Below, piece by piece: positions 22,001-33,304 of a stretch of DNA of 64,000 nt. The position numbers and the translations under genes were made by a program. This DNA comes from Triticum aestivum (Eukaryota; Streptophyta; Magnoliopsida; Poales; Poaceae). The stretch is taken from contig NC_057802.1 in NCBI RefSeq assembly GCF_018294505.1, forward strand, positions 312,160,209 to 312,224,208, in the 5' to 3' direction. The notes beneath the pieces were generated by a model that saw nothing but the letters and a program-made list of their open reading frames with translations, was not told the DNA's origin and searched no databases. Position 1 is the first letter of the stretch. Every line of letters starts with the position of its first letter.

Positions 22001-22425
22001 ATGCCACCTAACTCCAGACTTGGCCCATTGGCGCACTCATTCTGACGGTTCAAGTAAAAAAGCTCTCTGAAGAGCAGCAGACTAGGTTCTTCTCCAAGGT
22101 AAACCTCGCAGAATACTTGGAAGTTGCAGATGTTGGACACTGAGTTGGGTCCTATGTCCTGAGGCCGCAAGTCGAAGAAGTTTAGAACATCTCTAAAAAA
22201 CTTTGAGCCGGGCGGTGCGAAGCCCCGGCTCATGTGATCTGCAAAAATCACTACCTCCCCATCCTTTGGCTGTGGTCTCTCTTCTGACGGGTCAGGGGCA
22301 CGGTAGGACATGACGTCCTTCTTGGGCAGATATCCGGACTTAACAAAATCTGCTAGTGTATCACTGGTGACATTGGACCTCATCCAGTTGCAAGTGATGG
22401 AGGCCTTGGGAGCTTTGGGAGGCAT
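19063..22425 (-). CDS. Spliced antisense gene of the young gypsy element (Transposase_28-like, about 931 residues)
   Basis: The gene is encoded opposite to gag-pol. I could join six coding exons by GT-AG introns with matching phases: 22425-21523, 21442-21287, 21208-20814, 20741-20321, 20074-19798 and 19706-19063. The first ~300 residues resemble plant Transposase_28 proteins (FFRDVLNFFDLRPQDIGPNS, then CEVYLGEEPSLLLFRELF, then WNLTWFYCQD). Next come a Lys/Ala-rich basic stretch, a Ser/Pro/Ala-rich linker, a coiled coil in exon 5 (EKLKTEFDAERKAWAEEKAA) and a C-terminal helical domain. One in-frame TAG (21425-21427, in exon 2) is the only defect I found, most simply a former Trp codon. The function is unknown. 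The start has a good context (TTCACCATGCC) and is preceded by a likely leader intron. Confidence 0.8.
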
Positions 22426-23215
22426 GGTGAAAGTCGGCAGTCTATGACAAAAAGGAAAACGTCCGGATTATTATAAGACGGAGGAAATCTATAGTTCAAA
22501 GTCAAGGTGGTGGCTTGTGAAGGGGACTAATGGTATATACCTAAGTACAGCGGGTTATTTAAGCCGCAGGGGTATTAAGAGTAATTTGATTGTCTACGGC
22601 CTTATCACAGCTAAGCCGGAGGATTCTACGGAGCGTGGTTTTCTTTAAGCCGGAAGTTCTATGGTGTGTGGTTTCTTTAAGCCGGAAATGTAAACCGCCG
22701 TGATTCAATGGTTGCAGTTTTTTACTAAGTGTGGTAAAACAGGTTTCACACTTTGCAGTAACTATTTCGGATCAAAATGGTCGGGCAAAAGAAAAGTTTC
22801 TAGACCTAGAAACGGACGTGAGGAAGCTCTTAAGATCGAACAAGGCTATTATGCAGTAAAACGAGGCTTACTTGGATCTGAGATGAATGCTAAACAGACG
22901 CCGCACTAGTTTTGCCCTATGCTAAGATCAAAAAGAGGCAGTAAAATTCAAATCTACTATGGGCCGCGAAGAACTACGAAGAACAGAGGAAGAACTATGA
23001 AGCCCTAGTGCGGATCTGCCCTATGGAGTAGCAAGGACTCACTGATGCTGAAGAGGAGCGGAGGTTGCCGCCGTTTGTCTGGACCGAGTCAGGGTGATGT
23101 AGCGGCCGAGGTTGATGAAGGCCGGAGGCGAGACGACGGCGGCAGAGTTCGAGCTCGAGTAAAGGAGCAGTGGCGCGAGGAGGAAGAAGGGTGGCAGAGA
23201 AGCCCGTCGGGCCGG
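22426..23215 (-). other. Probable leader exon and intron of the antisense gene
   Basis: Minus-strand reading shows a donor-like ATCA|GTGAGT at 23043/23042. An acceptor-like TTTTTGTCATAG|ACT at 22442/22441 lies just before the ATG at 22425. With a TATA box at 23216-23228 this predicts a short untranslated first exon (about 23190-23043) and a ~600-bp intron. No other frame here is convincing on either strand. Confidence 0.5.
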
Positions 23216-23228
23216 CCTATTTATAAGG
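23216..23228 (-). promoter_or_regulatory. TATA box of the antisense gene
   Basis: On the minus strand this reads CCTTATAAATAGG, a strong plant-type TATA box inside the element, about 280 bases from the 3' LTR. The sequence just upstream on that strand is GC-rich and the leader region is downstream. It suggests the antisense gene has its own promoter instead of using an LTR. Confidence 0.6.
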
Positions 23229-23509
23229 GAGAGCTCATAAGTGGGCGCGAGAATCAAGGAGACCACGGCGTGGTTATCTCCTCACGAAAACGCCTCGATT
23301 TTCGGGATGACAGTAAATGTAAAGATCCGTTGCGGATCTGGCGGAGTAAAAAACGGGCTTAATGGAAGATGACGTCACGGCGGATTATCCGGAGTCCAGA
23401 GGATGACGTCACGCCGGGTTATGGTCTTCACACAATTGTAAGCCGACGATTTTTCTGTCGAAGGGATTGAAGATTGACATGAGCCGGCTCAAATCAATCT
23501 GGGGCCTAA

Positions 23510-24027
23510 TGTTGAGGATATAGACCTTAGAGTCACCCGCCAGGTGGGGCCGGGTTACTCATATGGTCGTTGCCAGAAGCCCGGAGCCAAGCTTGAATAC
23601 GATGGGCCAAAGATGGGCTTAAGACCCGGATATGGCTTAAGGCCCGTAGTTACAATCATTATTATGGTAGAACTTGTAGTGCAAGGCAAGAATAGTTGAG
23701 AGTCCGAGCCGGACACTCTTATGAGCCGGCCGGGACTCTGAGAGCTGCTGGGCGTCAGCCTCCTTATATGAAGGGACGACCCGGCAGCGGTTTAGAGAGA
23801 GAACAATCTCGACGAAAGCCAGGCATAGCAGTTAAGCTCCCTGGTTATCGAAACCCTAATCAATACCACCTCAAACTGGACGTAGGCTTTTACCTTCACC
23901 GTAAGGGGCCGAACCAGTATAAACCCTCGTATTCCTTGTCCCGCTTAACCCCTTCAAGCTTCCTAGTAGCGATGGCTCCGCGACTAAGTCCTAGCTCGAG
24001 GACATCTGCCGTGACAATTCCACGACA
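23510..24027 (+). repeat. 3' LTR of the young gypsy element
   Basis: It is 518 bp, preceded by the purine-rich CTGGGGCCTAA as a weak polypurine tract and followed by the target-site copy GAGTC. Confidence 0.93.
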
Positions 24028-25658
24028 GAGTCCATCTGCGGTTCTCGGCCCGGGCGTGAGTATGATTGTTGCGTCCGGCTAGATAGCCGTTGTCGCATGT
24101 CGGGGCGCGTCCCCGTGATCCATAGATCGATCGGTTCTGACCAGCTCTACTGTCCAAGTCCTGCCGCAGGTCGTAGGTATGTCCCCGAGCTGTTTTATCT
24201 CTGCCTTTACGGTGAGGTGGGGCGGGCTGGTGTTCGGCATGAGTTGCCGCTTTGTCCCAACCACGTGGTGGTCGGTCAGCCGCATTGCGCGATGATGGTA
24301 CAGGCTCCAGCGCCTCGTCATCAAACTGAGGTAGCAATTTGCGCTTCGGGTAACTTTTGGCTGGGCGCTTGAGGCCGTATTCCTCGGCTGCCAGGACATC
24401 AGTCCATCTATCGTTGAGCAGATCTTGATCAGCTTGAAGCTGCTGTTGCTTCTTTTTCAGTCTCCTTGCAGTGGCTATTAGCCGGCGCTTAAAGCGCTCC
24501 TGCTCGAGAGGTTCCTCAAGCACGATAAAATCCTCATTGCCGAGGCTCACCTCCTCCTCGGAGAGCGGAAGATAATTACTGTCCTCCGAGTCTTCGTGTA
24601 TGGACTGTTCATCAGGGCTAACTCGCCCGTCTTCCCGTTCATCCTGTTCGGAAGTTGCCTCAACGGGGTCTTCATTGTCTTCGGCATCGTCCGGAGTATT
24701 GTTTTCTCCGGTGCCGGTATTGCTGTCTTTTCCACGGCGTGACTTGGAGCGGCGCCGCTGACGTCGGCGCTTTGGTTGTATCTCAGGAGGTTTGTCCTCG
24801 ACTGGGTCTTTCTTGTCGTCGCCGCTGTTCTCTTTGGGTGTGTCCATCATGTATACATCATACGAGGAAGTGGCTGTCCAACGTCCGGTAAACTACGGGT
24901 TTTGGGCCTCCTCTTCTCCGGCATCGTCGTCCATACCGTCGATGTCTTCGGAGCCATAATCGAGCATGTCGGTTAGGTCCTCGACAGTGGCTATGAAGTG
25001 GGCGGGGGGTGGGAAGCGAAATTCTCCGTCATCAGCCTCCAGTTCGAACCGAATATAATTTGGCTGTGAGTCCCCTGCTAAGGAGAGTGTTTTTAATGAA
25101 TTTAGCACGTCGCCTAAAGGCGAGTGCCGGAAGATGTCCGCGGAGCTGAATTCGACGATCGACGCCCGATCAAGCTCGTCGTGCGCGGACGCACATGCTT
25201 CGGAACCTGTAGCCGGAAACATGTCCGAGGTTCCGGTAACGCAGATCCCACTTGAGGTTGGGTCTATGTGCGGCTCCAATGCCGCTGAGTTTGCGGCCTC
25301 CGTGGCGGGGTTGAGCCTCCCGTCCTCGGATGACGCGATCTGCACCGGATCTAGGGCCAGAGCAGTTGCAGGCGCTATCTCCTGGGTATGGTCCAATGAC
25401 AGATTTAAGTCATGTTCATCACGGTGACAGGGAGCGGCTGCCACGGTCTCGAATCCGTCGAAGATCAAGTCTCCGCGGATGTCTGCGATGAAGTTCAAGC
25501 TTCCGAATCTGACCTGATGGCCAGGGGCGTAGCTGTTGATTTGCTCTAGATGGCCAAGTGAGTTGGCCCGCAGTGCGAAGCCGCCGAATACGAAGATCTG
25601 TCCGGGGAGGAAGACTTCTCCCTGAACAACATTGTTGTAGATGATTGACGGGGCCATC
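24028..25658 (-). pseudogene. Fatima-like gag, N-terminal part
   Basis: The likely start is the ATG at 25658 (MAPSIIYNNVVQGEV). The frame runs acidic and low-complexity through 24896, has one TAG at 24893-24895, and continues in the same frame into a Lys/Arg-rich stretch (KPKRRRQRRRSK-like, near 24760). A Glu-rich coiled-coil-like region (QERFKRRLIATARRLKKKQQ) follows. At 24028 the young gypsy element interrupts it. Removing that element and one target copy joins it in frame to the gag part beginning at 10994. This half is less decayed than the distal half. Confidence 0.75.
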
Positions 25659-25704
25659 GAACCTCTTGACGACGACACAACGGAACTCTCAATGAAAGCA
25701 CCTA

Positions 25705-26178
25705 TGTCGGTGTCCAAACCGGCGGATCTCGGGTAGGGGGTCCCGAACTGTGCGTCTAAGGTCGATGGTAACATGAGGTGGGGGACACGATGTTTACCCA
25801 GGTTTGGGCCCTCTCTATGGAGGTAATACCCTACTTCCTGCTTGATTGATCTTGATGAATATGAGTATTACAAGAGTAGATCTACCATGAAATCGTAATG
25901 GCTAAAACCCTAAAAGTCTAGCCTGTATGACTATGATTCTTGCCTCTACGGACTAAGCCCTCCGGTTTATATAGACACCGGAGGGGACTAGGGTTGTACA
26001 AAGTCGGTTACAGAGAAAGGAATCTTCATATCAGGACGCCAAGCTTTCCTTCCACGCCAAGGAGAGTCCTATCCGGACACGAGAGAGAGTCTTCGGTCTT
26101 GTATCTTCACAGCCCATCAGTCCGGCCCACGTATCATAGTCCGTACGCCCGAGGACCCCCTAATCCAGGACTCCCTCA
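25705..26178 (-). repeat. Fatima-like gypsy 5' LTR, complete
   Basis: It is 474 bp and on the minus strand begins TGAGGGAGTCCTGGATTAGG and ends in GACACCGACA. Just inside, the minus strand reads TAGGTGCTTTCATTGAGAG (25704-25686), which fits the primer-binding-site position of this family. A TATA-like GTCTATATAAACC lies near 25967 on the minus strand. The bases ATGTG at 26179-26183 are the outer target copy. The partner is outside the window. Confidence 0.85.
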
Positions 26179-26183
26179 ATGTG

Positions 26184-26721
26184 CAGTATGCCGATACTCT
26201 TGTTTATATTGTCTTGTGGCCATTTGTTGGTTGGGCTATTACACCCTATAAGGAAAAAGGACCCATTCTATTTTTAGGAATTCTATAGGATGAGATTTTT
26301 GTAGTTTTTTTTCTTTGGAGCTCTTTAGTTTATAGGAATGAATTTCTATTCGAATGTAGGATTGTTTTATATCCTTCACATTTTAAAGAAAAAAACAGAG
26401 CTCAAATCTAATGAAAAAGTGCATATCCTATAAATCAGATGACCTCTCATTTTCTTTCTGAACTGAGATACATGCCATCTCAATTCCTACAACTTCCTAT
26501 TCCTAGGATATTCATATCATATGAATCAAAGGAGCCTACAGTAGTGCGCTTGCATTTAATTCAGTAACTATATATGCTACCCTTTTGGAGATGAAAGAAA
26601 ATTTTACACAATGTATGTAGGGTCTCTTGACGAATGGATATAACGTTGCCTTGTTGATTTGCCAGCTCTGCTCACGAGTTTTTTTAACGGCCTCCAGCTA
26701 ATTGCGACATTCGGGGCTTAA
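26184..26721. other. Low-copy-looking AT-rich stretch with MITE-like sequence
   Basis: No gene is visible. From about 26250 to 26540 it contains many TATAGGA/TCCTATA motifs and ends with ATATGAATCAAAGGAGCC. That resembles the end of a Tourist/Harbinger-like MITE, but the left partner end is not clear. Confidence 0.35.
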
Positions 26722-27347
26722 GGCATCTCCAACGCCGACCCTTAAAACAGACACACTATTTGTCCACAGATTGGTCCATACTAGTCCGCAAAAATGGATA
26801 AGGAAGCCGGCCATCCAACCCCATCCCCTGAACGTCACCCCCTGTTTCTTTTCTTAAGTCTAAAACACTCAACATAATTATAGAAAATAGTACAATTCAT
26901 CCACAAAAACACATGCAAATATACCTAGCACATCAATAGTTCAAATGTAAATATGACATCTAAAAAATCAGATGTTCAACAAGTTTTTTGAATTCATCGA
27001 TTCCAAATACAACTGTACTCCCATGCACTGTCCCCCTTGATCTTCGTCCAGCAATGTATGACCGTAAATGGTCTGCCCTCTGTCCTGTGGTACACCATGA
27101 CATCACGTTCGGGCTATACAACTTGATGATTATCAAGTTGCAACATTGAGTGAAATCAATTAATTGACCAACATGTAGAGCAAGAAGGAGCAGAACTTAT
27201 GATCTCAATGGTTTGCGAGCCTGGTGGAAACCTTCTCTCCATTTGTGCAATCGCACTGTAAAACTTTATGATGGAGTTGGAGATGGTGTACCCTCGATGG
27301 GCTAGCGACTTCACATCGCAATCATGGATCATGTGCAAGTCGTAGGG
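26722..27347 (-). other. Possible PIF/Harbinger-like fragment with a minus-strand frame
   Basis: GGCATCTCCAACGCCGACCC at 26722, preceded by TTAA, looks like the terminal repeat and TAA/TTA target of grass PIF/Harbinger elements. A minus-strand frame near 27156-27338 (HMIHDCDVKSLAHRGYTISN) continues in the same frame across the nested element into 39852-39930 (EQKHFAPYD). I do not recognise the protein. No right-hand terminal repeat was found. Confidence 0.35.
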
Positions 27348-28991
27348 TGATACGTCTCCAACGTATCTATAATTTACGAAGTATTCATGCCATGTTTACA
27401 ATAATTTTATATGATTTTGGTATGATTTGAATGGAACTAACTCGGACTGACGCTTTTCAGGAGAACTACCGTGGTGTTGTTTTTTCTGCAGAAATAAAAG
27501 TTCTCGGAATGGGCTGAAAATTTATGGTGATTTTTTATGGACCAAAAGGGAACACCCGAAGCTTTGTGGAAGGACTAGAAGAGCCACGAGGATGCGACAA
27601 GCCTGTTAGGCGCACCCTGGGGGGAAGCAAGGACCTACCGAGCTTTTTGCTTCCTCGTGGGCCCCCTTGACGTGAAACCGACACCAAAAATTCCAATACA
27701 TTCATAAAACCTCATAACTTGACCTACAACTTCCGCTCCGCCGCCGCAAGCCTCTGTACCAAGGCGATCTCATCTAGAGGCCTTCTTGGGCACCATGTCA
27801 GAGGGGAAAATCATCATCGGAGGCCATCTTCATCATCCCGACGGTCTCCATGACGAGGAGGGAGTAGTTCACCCTCGGGGCTGAGCGTATGTACCAATAG
27901 CTATGTGTTTGATCTCTCTCTCTCTCTCGTGTTCTTGATTTGGCACGATCTTGATGTACCGCAAGCTTTGTTAATATAGTTGGATCATATGGTGTTTCCC
28001 CCTCTCTATCTTGTTGTGATGAATTGAGTTTTTACCTTTCAGGTTTCACTATTATTGGATTGAATACTTCTTGGATTTGAGAACACTTGATGTATGTCTT
28101 GCATGTGGATACCCGTGGTGACAATGGGGTGTTCTATTGATTCACTTGATATATGTTTTGGTATTCAACTTGCGGATTATCGTGACATCGGGTTAATCTA
28201 TGCACAGGGGTTGATACACATTTTCGTCCTTCTTTCTCCGGTAGAAACCTTGGGGCATTCTTTGAAGTTCTTTATGTTGGATTGAATATTATGAATCTAA
28301 AGTTGTTTGATGCATATCGAATAATCAACTCACGGATACTTGTGGTGACATTGGAGTATCTAAGTGACACTAGAGTTGATTGATGTGTATCATATGGTGT
28401 TATTTTGGTACGAACTCTAGTGCTGTTTGTGAGACTTATAGGGATGGCTCAGTAGATTGATCGGAAAAGATAACTTTCAGGTGGTTTTGAACCCTACAAA
28501 AATTTCATCTTATGTTCTCTGCTAGATAAGAACTTTGGAGTGATTCTTTGTCACACGTTGAGGGATTCTTATATGATTCACTTATGTTAGCACTGTTGAG
28601 AGATTGCACTAGTGAAAGTATGAACCCTAGGCCTTGTTTCTAAGCATTGCAATACCGTTTGTGCTCACTTTTGTTATTTGCTACCTTTCTATTTTTATAT
28701 TTATAGATTACAAAAACATACATCTACTATCCATACTACACTTGTATCACCATCTCTACGCCGAACTAGTGCACATATACAATTTGTCATTGTATTGGGT
28801 ATGTTGGGGACACAAGCAATTTCTTGTATTTTATTGCAGGGTTCTTTGAGAGAGGCTATCTTCATCCTACGACTACCACAGATTGATAAACCTTAGGTCA
28901 TCCACTTGAGGGAAAATTGCTATTGTCCTACAAAACTCCGTGCTTGGAGGCCCAAAACGGTCTACAAGAATAAGTTGTGTAGTAGACGTCA
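27348..28991 (+). repeat. 5' LTR of the Sabrina/WHAM-like element
   Basis: It is 1644 bp, TG...CA. It contains a (TC)8-9 microsatellite at 27913-27928. Its last 871 bases match 38984-39846. Confidence 0.85.
27913..27928 (+). repeat. (TC)n microsatellite
   Basis: This is a short dinucleotide run inside the 5' LTR. It is absent from the 3' LTR piece because that part is deleted there. Confidence 0.8.
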
Positions 28992-29001
28992 AGCTCTTTT
29001 C

Positions 29002-29018
29002 TGGTGCCATTGCAGGGG
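29002..29018 (+). other. Primer-binding site of the Sabrina/WHAM-like element
   Basis: TGGTGCCATTGCAGGGG lies 10 bases after the LTR end. It is a variant of the TGGCGCCGTTGCCGGGG-type site of plant gypsy elements, with several CpG-type changes. Confidence 0.6.
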
Positions 29019-29117
29019 AGGTGAGTGCTTGAAGGTATATCTTTAGATCTTTCAATTGAATCTTTTAGTTTCTTCTTTATTCACTAGTTTGGTTTTATAA
29101 AAGAAAACTACAAAAAA

Positions 29118-29922
29118 ATGGAAATGAGGTTGCCTCAAATTCTTCATTTTTATAATGTCTTTCTTGAAAATGATGGATCGGAAAATTGTGCTCGATTGTT
29201 AGAAGAGGAATCCAATAAAATGTTTGGCATAAAATCTTTGAATGGAGAGCATGATTGCAATGTTGCTAGTATGCTTGCTATGAATTTCCATGATGCTAAT
29301 GATATGCAAAGCCATAAGCTTGGGGATGTTATACTTAATAAGATGATCTTTTTAGTCCCCCTACTTTGATTGATCAATTTTTTTATGATGATTGCATGCC
29401 TCCTAGATGATTGCAATGTTTACGAAAGTGGGTTTGGAAGTGTCAAATCTAGGTAATGGTCTCACTATTTTGGATGGTGTTGAATCTTATTACAATATTC
29501 ATAAAGGTGGATTTGGAGAGGTCGTGACTTTATTTAATGATGAGGCCTCTATTTTAGAAGAGGTTTCAATTGATGATGAGAACAAAGTTGCTATCTATGA
29601 TGATTATTGTGATGACATCTATGCTATGAAAAGTAATGATAACCATGAAACCTGTCATTATGATTTGAATGATGAATTGAGCCATGATAATTACTTTGTT
29701 AAATTTGCTCCCACCATTATGAATGAGAAGAAATTTGCTTATGTGGAGAGTAAAAAAAATCCTATGCTTATGTATCATGAAAAGAATGTTTTATGTGATA
29801 GTTATATTGTTGAGTTCATTCATGATGCTACTGAAAATTATTATGAGAGAGGGACATATGCTTTTACATATCTAAATAACATCAAGTTTCTTCTCTATGT
29901 GTTGAAAGTTTTGAAGTCATGA
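29118..29922 (+). pseudogene. Decayed internal ORF of the non-autonomous element
   Basis: Two frames (29118-29369 and 29407-29922) are rich in Asp, Glu, Asn and Tyr, for example EEVSIDDENKVAIYDDYCDD. They have no recognised domain. Similar acidic frames occur throughout this abundant family and may be a remnant of gag or a family-specific protein. No catalytic motif is seen. Confidence 0.4.
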
Positions 29923-30784
29923 TTGTTTTGCCTTCCTATGCTAGTTGATTCTTGCTCCCATAAGTTGCTTGCTCACAAAATCCCTGTGCATAGGAAGTGG
30001 GTTAGGCTTAAATGTTCTTGCCATGTGATTCATGATGCTCTCTTTATGTCTCAATTCTTATCTTTTATGTGAGCATCATTGAAATTGTCATGCCTAGCTA
30101 AAAAGGCATTATAGCAAATCGCTTATTGCGAAACAACCCAATATTTACCCCTACTGTTCTTGTGTGTTATCATGATTAGGCTACTGTAGTAATCATTTTT
30201 TATAGATTTTATTTCAATAAAGTACCAAGTAAAGCCTTTGGGATAGTGTGGATGATAGTTGACTTGATTCTGTGCAAAAATAGAAACTTTTGCCTCCAGT
30301 AACAGAATTGTTTAAAATCACTGGAGCGTCAAACAATTCTGAATTTTTTACACATGATTGCTATACAAATGGCCAACGTTTTCCTAATTTTTCAAAAAAA
30401 AAATTGGAGTTACATAAGTATGGTTGTTGTTCATATCATTATAGATTGTTCTGTTTTTGACAGATTCTATTTTCAATGCATAGTTTGCTTGTTTTCTAAT
30501 TTCTATGGCTTATATTAGTCAATATAAATTGTAGAAATGATAGGTAACAGTAGGCATTATGTGATAAGTTTTTTTAATCTTGTCTTGACAGTACCAAAGT
30601 TAATGATTTGCTCTTTATCATACTAACCTATCTCACGAAGTTCTGTTAAGTTTGTGTGATTGAAGTTTTCAAGTTTTGGGTGAGATATCAATATGAGGAG
30701 AATAAGGAGTGGCAAGACCCTCTGTTTGGGTATTCCCAAGGCACCCCTAGGTAATATTCAAGGAAGACCCAAGCGTCCAAGCTT

Positions 30785-30808
30785 GGGGATGCCCCGGAAG
30801 GCATCCCC
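30785..30808 (+). repeat. Perfect 9-bp stem hairpin, copy 1
   Basis: GGGGATGCC, loop CCGGAA, GGCATCCCC. The stem recurs with an altered loop at 31499-31520. Confidence 0.7.
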
Positions 30809-31498
30809 TCTTTCGTCTTTAACATTATCAATAAGCTCACTTGGAACTATATTTTTATTCATCACATTCATTTTATTTTATGAGGATTTGCTTGCTGTTA
30901 TTTATAATAATGCATTGTTTCCTTTATTTCAATAGAAGTGTCAAGTATAGCCGTTACCGTGCTTGTTTTGCAAGTCTATGTGTTGCTGTTTGAAAACAGA
31001 AAGTTTTCTATTATTGTCCAAATTCTTCAGAAAAGTCAAAACGTGACAAAATCTTGAAATTTTTACATAGTATGCTAAAACAAAGTTTCTACAGTGTGGT
31101 AAATTTTCATAATTTTTAGAGTTAATAAGTATGAATCTTCTTCCATCCTTTATAGACTGTTCTGTTTAGACAGATTGCTATTATGTTTGCATTGTTTGAA
31201 TATGTTTGCTTGTTTAATGGTTCTATTAAGAATAGGAGTATTAAATATGCAAATGAATTTAGTATGAAATGTCAAATTAATAATATTAGTGATTTTCTAT
31301 AGTAGAGAATGATAAGGTTTTGCATTGATTTATACTAAGTTATCTCATGAGTTCTTGTTGAGATTTGTGTGGATGAAGTTTTTGAGATTTGGGGAAACCG
31401 TGATATGAGAGGAATTAAGGAGACACAAAACCTCAAGCTTGGGGATGCCCAAGGAATACCAAGTTCATATTCCAAGAAGTCTCAAGTATCTAATCTTG

Positions 31499-31520
31499 GG
31501 GATGCCCCGGTAGGCATCCC
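31499..31520 (+). repeat. 8-bp stem hairpin, copy 2
   Basis: GGGATGCC, loop CCGGTA, GGCATCCC. The stem is kept while the loop differs from copy 1. Confidence 0.7.
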
Positions 31521-31591
31521 ACCTTTCTTGTTCAACAACTATCGGCTAGTTTTGGTTGAGCCTAAGTTTTTACTTGTTCGCATGATATGTG

Positions 31592-33249
31592 TGAAAGCAC
31601 AAGTGCTCCCTTGGTGGCTTTGGTAATTAATGTCAACATATCTTTTGTTGGACTAATAGTTTTATCTAGTATATTTCAGACAAGTTCAACAGTGGCATGG
31701 CAAGGACAAGAGGATGTGGACCCCCTTCAAAATTCTAAGGACATGGATTGGTAAAAGCTCAAGACTCTGCATTTTTGGTTAAGTGATGCAAGATCAAATT
31801 GAGTCCATAGAAAAGCTAATACTATTAAAAGGGGATGAGGTTTTGATTATGATCTATTTGCTCAAGTGCTTAGTGATATTGCCCCAAAACTCTCAACCAC
31901 TTTCTCTATCCAAATATGTCCAAAACCCTTCATTCCAACTCAGCCCCACCAAAATTTCCCTATCAAGACCCACCGAGTTCATCTGGACATAGCCACAGCC
32001 AAACCATAACAAATCGGATCCACCGATATGGTTCTCGGTCCCACCGGTTTTGCCTGCCCAACCTTCTATAACCAGTTGCAATTATTTCGGTCTTATCGAG
32101 TTTTGCATTGGTCCCATCGAGATGGCTTGGCAAACCTTCTGTAACTTGTTGCAATAATTTCGGTCTCACCGAGTTTTGCAATCGGTCCTACTGAGACGGT
32201 GTGCCAACCTTTCTACTGCATTTGCTTCACTTCGGTCCTACCGAGTTGATGCAATCGGTGCCACTGAAATGAGGCTTGCCCTAACCATTGCACATCAGTT
32301 CATCCGAGTTGTTCCAGTCGGTCCCACCGAGACCTCCAACGTTCATATCTTTTACATAGGTCGGTGGCACCGAGATTTCAGATTGGTGGCACCGAGTTGG
32401 GTCAAAAGTGTGTAACGGCTGGATTTCGCATGGAGGCTATTTGTACCCCTCCACTCCCTCTTACTCGCTAAGAGAGCCATCAGAACGTGCCTACACTTCC
32501 ACTACTCATTTTCTGAGAGAGAACCACCTACTCATGTGTTGAGATCAAGAGATTCCATCCCTACCATTTGAACCTTGATTTCTAGCCTTCTCCAAGTTGC
32601 TTTCCACTCAAATCCTTCTTCCACCATAGCCAAATCTGCGAGAGAGAGTTGAGTGTTGGGGAGACTATCATTTGAAGCACAAGATCAAGGAGTTCATCAT
32701 GAACACTCTGTCTATTACCTTTTGGAGAGTGGTATCTCTAGATTGGTTAGGTGTCTCTTGGGAGCCTCCGACATGACGTGGAGTCAAACCAAGAAGTTTG
32801 TAAGGGCAAGGAGATCGCCTACTTCATGAAGATCTACCCAAGTGAGGCAAGTCCTTCGTGGACGACGACCATGGTGGGATAGACAAGGTTGCTTCTTCGT
32901 GGACCCTTCGTGGGTGGAGCCCTCTGTGGACTCGTGCAGCCATTACCCTTCGTGGGTTGAAGTCTCCATCAACGTGGACGTACGATAGCACCACCTACCA
33001 GAACCACGCCAAAATTTCTCCGCTTCTCCATTGCGTTTGCCCTCTCCAATTCCCATCCCTTTACATTCTTGCACTTGCATATTTTATTCTTTCCGCTGCC
33101 CATACTCTTGATATGCTTGTGTAAAATGTATTGTGTGCCCATTAATATGTGCTAAACTCAACCTTAACTTGAAGAATCTAAAAACTGCCACTTTTGCTTG
33201 TTAAGGGTCTAATCACCCCCTCCTCTAGACCCCTCTTCTCGATCTTTCA
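31592..33249 (+). repeat. 5' LTR of the copia element
   Basis: It is 1658 bp, from TGAAAGCACAAG to GATCTTTCA. The U3-like part is full of TCGGT...ACCGAG motifs. It is related to, but clearly diverged from, the solo LTR at 35938 and the LTR at 62601. Confidence 0.8.
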
Positions 33250-33251
33250 AT

Positions 33252-33263
33252 TGGTATCAGAGC
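33252..33263 (+). other. Primer-binding site (initiator Met tRNA)
   Basis: TGGTATCAGAGC, the classic plant copia primer site, lies two bases after the 5' LTR. Confidence 0.88.
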
Positions 33264-33304
33264 TTTGGTCTCCATTGCTTTGGTTTAATCACCATTGGAG
33301 GAAG

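Larger units (their letters stand above)
11000..24027 (+). mobile_element. Complete young gypsy retrotransposon with antisense gene
   Basis: The element has two 518-bp LTRs starting TGTTGAGGATATAG and ending in CACGACA. It is flanked by a perfect 5-bp target-site duplication, GAGTC (10995-10999 and 24028-24032). It sits inside the gag of the minus-strand Fatima-like element and its removal restores that frame. It carries a primer-binding site, gag, protease, reverse transcriptase, two RNase H domains, integrase, and a spliced antisense gene. The second, plant aRNH-type RNase H is the mark of the Tat lineage of Ty3/gypsy elements. The LTRs differ at five positions by eye, about 1%. At the commonly used grass rate of 1.3e-8 per site per year that is roughly 0.4 million years. 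Confidence 0.92.
29923..31591 (+). repeat. Internal noncoding part with duplicated CTTGGGGATGCCC segments
   Basis: A segment of several hundred bases is present twice (about 30300-30850 and 31000-31560). Each copy ends in a CTTGGGGATGCCCCGG...GGCATCCC hairpin. No open frame of interest is found. It is the usual 3' untranslated-like part of this family. Confidence 0.55.
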
